Assembly: GCA_900491605.1 (NCBI GenBank)
Contig: UESW01003903.1
Coordinates: 353,923-417,922 of the forward strand
Direction: 5' to 3'
Origin: Calamus simplicifolius
Lineage: Eukaryota > Streptophyta > Magnoliopsida > Arecales > Arecaceae
Length of the DNA stretch: 64,000 nt
This document shows, in pieces, positions 57,483-64,000 of the stretch. The notes below the pieces were generated by a model. The model was not told where the DNA came from. It was given only the letters and a program-made list of their open reading frames with translations, and ran no database searches. A program made the position numbers and the translations under genes. The first letter of the stretch is position 1. The number at the start of each line of letters is the position of its first letter.

Positions 57483-59322
57483 ACAATAAATTAAGCAATT
57501 CTAAGATTGATACAGGGAAGTTCAGTCGCCTTGCAAGTAAGTATCTTCAAGCAAAATTGACTGGTAAGAAAGTACTTTATTTTACTTTGCTTTAGATATT
57601 TTTATTTTGCTTGGAGTTAACTGGTTAGCTAGCTGAAGCCCTTTCAGCTAACTAAGAAACTTGTCTCAGGTGCCTGGCCGAACGTCCTTTTTTTTAGTCA
57701 ACTGGTGAGCTAGCTTGTTAGCTAGCTGGAATTCCTTCAGCTAACTGATTTGCTCGTCACAGTGCATTGGCCGAACACCCTCCAATTTTAGCTAGATGGC
57801 TGGATTTCTTGATAGCTAACTGAAACTCCTTCTAGCTAGCTGACGTTTCTTTTAGTTAACTGCTTAGCTAACTATTTCATCCTGGAGCTAACTGCTCAGC
57901 TAACTGATTTTCACAGGGAACGTCTCAGCCGTGGGGATTCAAAATTCAGTTAACTAAAGAGCTAGCTGACTGTTGGTTAGTTAGCTGGAGAGTTAACTAT
58001 TATATCAGAACGGATGGCTGCCATTTTGCTCAGTTAGCTGGAGAGCTAACTAAGCTGGACAAACAATATGTTGCTTTTGCTTCTAGTTAGCTCGTGAGCT
58101 AATTGGCCATTCTTCAGTTAGCTATTCAGCTAACTAGTTGTCTTCTTTTTTCTCCTGCAGCCGAGAGGATTCCAAATTGAGTTAGCTGAGAGCTAACTAT
58201 GAATGCATGAATTTTTTTCTGCCGTTACTTTTTCTCTGATAGTTAGCTAAAGAGCTAACTGACTTTCGCTTAGTTAGCTGCCAAGCTGACTGAAGTGCTG
58301 CCTCTAGATGATTCTTTTGCTGTGACCTCTCTAGTTAGCTAACTGAGGTCTCTTGCTTCATTCTTGGACGATGTCATTCATATCCTCAGCTACCTGGAGC
58401 CATTTTTCAGTCCACCACGCCTAAGCTTTTAAGAGTGCTCTTTCTCTCTCTCTCTCTTGCTATTTCAAGCTATATTTAACTTTTGAATTTTTGAATTTTT
58501 AAAGTGCTCATCCTTCCTCAAATGGAGATCTGCATTCAATGCTTAAGGGAAACATGTTTAACGGTTATATTTTCTTTCCGTTATTATTTTCATTTATTTC
58601 TTATGTATCTAATGGATATCTTCTTGTTAGATGGATATAAATAGCTGGGATTAGTAGCACACCTAGATGATTTTTGAAAAAGAAATTTCAAAGAGAGAAA
58701 AATCCAAGAAAAAGCCTTCATTGCATATTTGTTGAGTGGTTGCTGGGCATTCAAGTTCATTCCTTGCTCCGAAAGGTCGTCCGAATCATTGAAGCTTTTC
58801 AAGCATTCAAGACTTCAGTTGCTTCAACCTAGTTCATTTATTGCTGAGTTTATTGCTTCAAAAGTTGTAAAGTATATTCAGAATATTTGCTCATTGTAGG
58901 AGCTTCTCCTTTACATACTCTGATTATCTTGAAAAATGGTTAGTGAACCCTGGCTTGTTGTTGGCTTCCTTGTGCCATTTAAACAAGAGGACTAGCCTAG
59001 GTTTGGCTAGGGGTTTTTGGCTGCCTTGTGCCATATAAACAAGAGGGCTAGCCTGGTTCGGCTAGAGGTTATAATCGTTGTGATACGATTAGTAAAATTC
59101 CCAAAGGTGTTGGGGAGTGGATGTAGGTGCTGAGTTTGGCACCGAACCACTATAAACTTTTGTGTATTTGTGTTGTTTGCTTTTCTGTTGTTATTATTCT
59201 GTGCACCCCACTTCACCGCTGCAAATCAAAATTAGGGTTAAAAGCACATATATCTGCATAACTATTAAATTTTTTGAATAACCCAATTCACCCCCCTCTT
59301 GGGTTACTACATCTGAGCAATA
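57483..59322 (+). repeat. 3' LTR of copia element 2 (about 1,840 bp, start missing)
   Basis: Aligns with the 5' LTR from AATAAATTAAGCAATTC onward; the first 30 or so bases including TGTTGACC are lost. It ends GAGCAATA where the 5' LTR has GGGCAACA. It retains an extra segment (58745-59118) missing from the 5' LTR. This holds two copies of a 60-bp unit (CTTGTGCCATTTAAACAAGA and CTTGTGCCATATAAACAAGA). Confidence 0.9.
57605..58350. repeat. AGTTAGCTAACT word array, 3' LTR copy
   Basis: The same mirrored AGTTAGCT/AGCTAACT words and GGCCGAAC (57675, 57769) as in the 5' LTR, but with fewer units; about 280 bases of the 5' array start are missing. Confidence 0.82.
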
Positions 59323-59458
59323 GGGAGAGAGACAATGCTTTGATTTCTTGGAGGAGGATAATTTCATAATTACAAAAAAAGATAATGTCATGGATAGCTC
59401 TCTTATTAAAAGGGTCTTTACAACCCCTCACATTTCAGAGAATAATATTACAATGAAG
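59323..59458 (-). pseudogene. LINE endonuclease N-terminal fragment
   Basis: The minus strand encodes NIIL-stop-NVRGCKDPFNKRAIHD and then EIILLQEIKA, the start of an APE-type LINE endonuclease. The stop is a TGA where Trp is expected. It is cut by the copia element 2 LTR at 59322, and the rest of the LINE is not seen in the window. Confidence 0.72.
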
Positions 59459-60560
59459 AGGATCTACTAGCAAGCTTGAATAATCCCAATTGTATTGGCT
59501 TAATTTGATTTGCAATCTTTAAGGACATAAGGAGAAGAAGAAAGAGGCAACTACTAACCGCGGAGAAATTGCCTAATGTATCATTGCAGGAAAAAGTAAC
59601 TATTAAAGTATTTAAGCAATCACATTGTTTATTAAAGCTTTCATGAGATTAAAATATTGAAGAAAGGCACAAACAATGAAGGCAAAAACCACAACATCCG
59701 ATTTATAAAGAAAAAACAAAAGTACAGAATTCCATTAATTAAGAGGAGGCATGAGCCCTTAACCAACATGAGGCAAAGATAACAAGAGATAGAGCCAAAT
59801 AGAAACTTCAGAAACTAGAGAACATTATTGCAAGAAACTAGAGAAAATTGTTGCAAGTAATCCATATATGATCTTCAAGAACATAATGTGAGCCTTTAAA
59901 ATTATACGATTTGCTTTTCCTGCAAAATCATTTTAACCAACCTCTCTTTTCTCTTTAGTTTAAGTTTTTCTTGCCCTTTTTCTATAAATTCACGATCAAA
60001 GAAATAGCAACCAATATTTCTATGATCCTTTTCATTGAAATTTTACTTTTTGGTAATGTGTGATAATGTATCATTATGATATTGCTCTTTTTTTGCCTTT
60101 AATTTTCTTTTGCATTCAAATAATTAATCTATTTATTGAAATATCTTTTCTTTTGTTCACCTAAAGTAGGTTTCTAGGGAAAAAAATTGTTTGATTGAAT
60201 TTGTTAATCCAATCGTGTGCTTCTTATAATTTTCATAACTTCTCAGGTTTTCTTTTATTTTCTTTCTGTAAATCAGAAGAATGATCCTTATAGTTACTTA
60301 TATATTACTTTTCCAAAGCTTTCTCTACCATTGTTTCATTAGAGTCAAAATTTTCTTCTGAATTTATTGCTTTATTCACTAAGCTACCTTTATATTATCT
60401 TTCTTATTTTCTAATTTGTCATCAACATTCTTTGAATCTAAAAGTTCTTATGTTGATGAAACTTTCTTATTCAAAGTTGCACTTATGTAATCTTAAAAAA
60501 TTCCTTACTTCCTCATCTCTTTGGCTGACTTGTTAGTTAGTTGTTTATTGTTAAGGTTAG
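59459..60560. other. AT-rich stretch without a supported gene
   Basis: No open frame of note on either strand. Given the gypsy fragment just to the right, part of it may be decayed gypsy polyprotein on the minus strand, but I could not recognise RT motifs. Confidence 0.45.
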
Positions 60561-60574
60561 ATAACTCATTTTGG

Positions 60575-60910
60575 AGATGCAATTTGAGGTCTACCTCATT
60601 TATTGTAAAAGTATATGTGTTTTTTTTTCATAATGAATAACATCCTTATCATAAATCCATGGTCGATATACTATTATATCGCAAATATTCATAGGAAAGA
60701 CATCACACCAAGCTTCATTAAAACAAACTTTGCCTTATCTAAAGGTTATGAGATATTTATGCCTTACTGTAAGCACAGAACTATTGAACCAAGATGCATT
60801 GTAAGACTTTGAATATAGTATGACTTTCAAATTAACTTTCTCTATAAGCTCCATAGAAGTAATATTTACCTACTTTCTTTATGATAAAAGAAACTTTTCC
60901 TTCACAATAA
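60575..60910 (-). pseudogene. Gypsy protease/RT-linker remnant
   Basis: The minus strand reads SMELIEKVNLKVI, SKSYNASWFNSS, then WCDVFPMNICDIIVYRPWIYDKDVIH near 60700-60640. This is the conserved protease-to-RT linker of Ty3/gypsy chromovirus-type polyproteins (normally WCDV.PMD...LLGRPW). The protease active site and the RT are not recognisable. Stops and frame changes occur at both ends. Confidence 0.62.
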
Positions 60911-62640
60911 TTCCAAGCCAAGATAAGAGAACAATCTTTTACAATTTTATTACTCAATTTATTGTATTCAATGGAGCATACTAGGGCCCTATTTATAAAG
61001 CAAAATTAGCCCAATAGAAAATTTACTATAATCAAATGCTAAAATCACAAACTAATTCGATATAAACAAAATAAGACTCTTAAAAAAAAGGATTCCTAAG
61101 ATAAGTCTCCTAAAAATAGTAGGATGAAAATAATACTCCTAAGAAAACTCATAATAAAGTTTTCTTAAAATTTAAAATTTCTTTTATTCTTGTGTATGTT
61201 TCTGAGCTGTATCAATGTTTTAGGAAGAATTAGTAATTTGGACTCTTCATCAAGATTGTGGCTCCCATTTTAGTTACCGTACCTATTCTCATCATCTCAC
61301 CCGCCCTCTCCTCTCACCTGATGCCACCTTTTTCCACCTTGTGACACTCTTATCATGCCATCATTATCACAATTCTCTTGCCAAGTATATAATATTATCA
61401 TACATTAAAATAAAACTAGTCAAACCCTAGAGTGAAAACCCCTAGGATCTATTCTTTTTCTCTTCTTTGGCACTCAACGGTGCTTAGACTTAAACTTAAT
61501 GCTATTTTATTTGCATAATCATAATATAAATATATTTTATTATGATTTTATTATTATCAATCTTATATCTTTTTATTTGTGAAATAAATATTAAAGCTTT
61601 TGTCTCAGGAGCAAAATTGAAAATCTAGACTGATTCTTATTTCAAGGTTAAAACAAACTAAATAATAGGAATAAAAATCAATCTAATTCTGATTCAGATT
61701 CCTAATTGAATTAAGCAGGAAGAGTGAATGAGTGATTCTAATTCTGATTCTAATATTGAACCAAACAAATCCTAAATTTAGACTCTAATTTGGGTTGTAG
61801 ACCAATCATGGGCCAAGGCCAAGTTTGAAGCCACACCAATTTAGGCCAAGCCTTGTTTTGGGCCTTAGCCTAACTTGATCTAGGTCTAATATTTAGAATT
61901 TATTTTGTAGTTTAATTATGCATTATGATTGTTTATTTCTTGACATTTATGCCTTATTCTAAAAGTTCAAATTGATTGTAAATTATATTTCATTTTGCAA
62001 GATTAAATAAAATATGTATTATTTTATCTATTTATAGTAAATAATTTATGTGCTCATAGTCTATATAGAATGTGTATAAAATATAATTGTTGCTTGTCAA
62101 ATTCAAGACATATGGTTTGAATGCAGTGTTTAATATTTATAGCTCATGGAGGTACATACAAATTATGGATCTTATATTGAGTGATCATATGCATACATCT
62201 GGTTGCATATGCATATTGTTTTGGGCAATATTAGTTATCTCATTTTAGAAGAATTTTATAATTGATATAGGTGCTTAGCTACTAAAGTGGTTCATCAATT
62301 GATGCTTGTAAATTTTTTGTCATATTGGTGTTATGAGATTTTAAGTTACAGCATACAATTGCCTATCCAAAGTAGGTTATTATATATTGTAATTTTGAGG
62401 ATAAACATTGAGCCTTATATTAGAGGGTACATTATCTCAAAGAATTTATCTACCCAAAAGGGATAGTTTTCTTAAAGGTATATTCTTATGATTTACTCAC
62501 GTAGAGAGATTTCACTAATATATTGTGTTTTCTGCTCAAAAGAAAGTTTATGATGATGGATCAAGACTTCAATGTATTGAAATTATTTTATTATTTATTG
62601 CCCATATTCTAATTATTGCATTTTTATCTTGAACAATCTC
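60911..62640. other. AT-rich stretch, possible decayed LTR
   Basis: No gene is seen. The minus strand holds TATAAATAGGGCCC at 60984-60997, which could be the TATA of a decayed LTR. TTGGTGTTATGAG at about 62324 weakly resembles a Met-tRNA primer site and would fit the copia gag that follows. LTR ends were not found. Confidence 0.35.
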
Positions 62641-62644
62641 CTTT

Positions 62645-64000
62645 ATAGTGAATAATAACCATGCTACTATTAAAATCTTAATTGGCTCCAATTATAAGAG
62701 ATAGAAAGAGGATTTTGAGTTTGCCCTAAGGATTAATGATATTGGGCTGGCTTTACATGAGAGAGAGCCTCCTAAACCATTGATGAGAGCACTCCTGAAT
62801 AGAATGAATTTTATGCTAAGTGAGTGTGTCAAATCATTTGGGCTTGCATGTATGAAAAGGTCTATTTCTGAGCATCTTATAAGGGGATTACCTAAGACCA
62901 ATAATCCAAGAAATTTTTGACTACTATAAGACAAAGATATCATAAATCTGAACTAGAAAAACTCATGAGCGAGTTAATGGGTATGAGATATGATAATATG
63001 GGTAGTGTTAGAGGCTTTATCATGAAAATGGTTCATATTTAAACTAAGCCGAGAGCCTATGCCATTATCCTTCCTGATAAGTTCGTGGTTCATCATGCTC
63101 TTAATTCCCTACCTATTAAGTTTAGCCAAATTAAAACTACTTATATTGCCTTGGATGAGACTTAAGAGTGTAAATGACCTTATTTCTAAATGTGTCTTTG
63201 AAGAAGAAATGCTTAAAAAGGAAAAGGGTGAAGGTGCCCTACTTGTGTCCAATTATAAACCCAACTAAGGTAAAAGATCTACAAACCTTAGAAAGTCTAA
63301 ACATGGGCCCCTCTAAGAAGGTTCAGGAAGGCATGGTAAAGGTTAGACTCAAGGTACATGAGGTTCTAAGGCTGCCATTAAGAAATATGTTCACTGGTTC
63401 TTTTACAAGAAAAGAGAACATCAGAAAAGCGAGTGTACTTACTACAAGTATTAGTTAGAAAAGAAGAATAAACAGAAAGACAATTTCTTAGCTTGTGTTC
63501 ATTTTGAATCTAGTTTAGTCAATGATCTATTACACTCATGGTGACTTGATAATGGAGCAACTATTAATGTTGCTATTACTTTACAGAGGTTTAAAAACAA
63601 ATAGAAACCGAGTGATGGAGAAGCCAATCTTGAAGTTGGGAATGATGCAGAAGTTGAAGTTTTAAAAAAGACATTTTATGTACCATCCTTCATATGGAAT
63701 TTAATTTCAATTTCTATTTTGAATAAAGTTAGATATTATTTTTGTATTGGAAATGAAAAGATTGATTTGATTTTTAATTCACAAGTTGTTGAAATTTTTT
63801 TTTTATCTGATGGTTTATATAGACTAAGTTTGACTCTTGATAATGAGTATAAATAATTGCTCTAGAAAAGTTTATATCCAAAAGGACTTATAAAAGACCC
63901 TAACTAAATAAAAGTTCTCAATGTTGTGGCATAAACATCTAGGTTACATTTCTATAAGGAAAGTTAAAGGACTTATAAAAGACAATATATTATCCTTTCT
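62645..64000 (+). pseudogene. Copia element 3: degenerate gag-protease-pre-integrase, runs off the window
   Basis: The plus strand reads a Ty1/copia gag (NYKR-stop, then KEDFEFALRINDIGLALHER, LVNSLPIKFSQIKTTY-like) at 62680-63270. A zinc knuckle remnant near 63390-63440 has lost most of its Cys. A protease site DNGATINVAITLQRF follows at about 63550, preceded by TGA where Trp is expected, then NLISISILNKV (63700) and pre-integrase LWHKHLGYISIRKVKGLIKD (63925-63985). Many frame breaks. It differs from elements 1 and 2 (short gag, DNGAT protease type), so it is another copia lineage. Confidence 0.8.

Larger units (their letters stand above)
51174..59322 (+). mobile_element. SIRE-type Ty1/copia element 2
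   Basis: Plus-strand element with LTRs at 51174-52789 and 57483-59322, PBS at 52792, and gag-PR-IN-RT-RNase H between. Its LTR ends and gag are clearly related to copia element 1, but its U3 differs. It inserted next to GGGTG in the LTR remnant of element 1; GGGAG follows its right end, a possible one-mismatch target-site duplication. The right flank is LINE-like and not element 1, so a later rearrangement is likely. Confidence 0.9.

Overview
This window is nuclear DNA from a flowering plant. The Tat-type Ty3/gypsy and SIRE-type Ty1/copia retrotransposons, L1-type LINEs, Au-type SINEs and a plant NOG1 gene show that. The GC-rich retroelement next to AT-rich intergenic DNA would suit a large monocot genome such as a palm, but the species cannot be fixed from the sequence. 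About three quarters of the window is mobile DNA. The only host gene is NOG1, a nucleolar GTPase of 60S ribosome assembly, on the minus strand at 20766-22792, with a second, broken copy at 40945-41692.

Layout. (1) 1-13047: a minus-strand Tat-type gypsy element. Its right (5') LTR is complete and its left (3') LTR is cut by the window edge. It carries gag-pol on the minus strand, a spliced antisense gene on the plus strand (about 1.5-3.7 kb) and a 76-bp minisatellite (about 3.96-6.59 kb). (2) 13064-21692: copy A of a segmental duplication. It holds AT-rich intergenic DNA with a solo LTR and the 3' half of NOG1; the complete gene runs on to about 23.9 kb. (3) 24-28.9 kb: AT-rich tandem repeats, a palindrome array and a 5'-truncated plus-strand LINE. 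(4) 28967-41692: copy B of the duplication. A full-length dead LINE (29155-35188) and two Au-type SINEs interrupt it. A 1.7-kb deletion and a copia insertion truncate its NOG1 copy. (5) 41693-51171: a minus-strand SIRE-type copia element with an extra ORF between pol and the 3' LTR and a solo LTR nested inside it. (6) 51174-59322: a related plus-strand copia element, head-to-head with the first. (7) 59.3-64 kb: remnants of a LINE, a gypsy element and a third copia element.

History. The NOG1 locus was duplicated in direct orientation. The copies then diverged: copy A gained a solo LTR; copy B gained a LINE, two SINEs, a deletion and a copia element. Every transposon coding region I read through is broken, often by TGG to TAG/TGA or CAA to TAA changes that look like cytosine deamination. 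NOG1 copy A is open throughout except for one single-base frameshift near codon 101, so it is either a sequence error or a recently broken gene.

The least explained structures are: the spliced antisense gene and the LTR-related minisatellite of the gypsy element; the different palindromic word arrays in the U3 regions of the two copia families; the extra ORF of copia element 1; and a micro-inversion at the 3' end of copia element 2.
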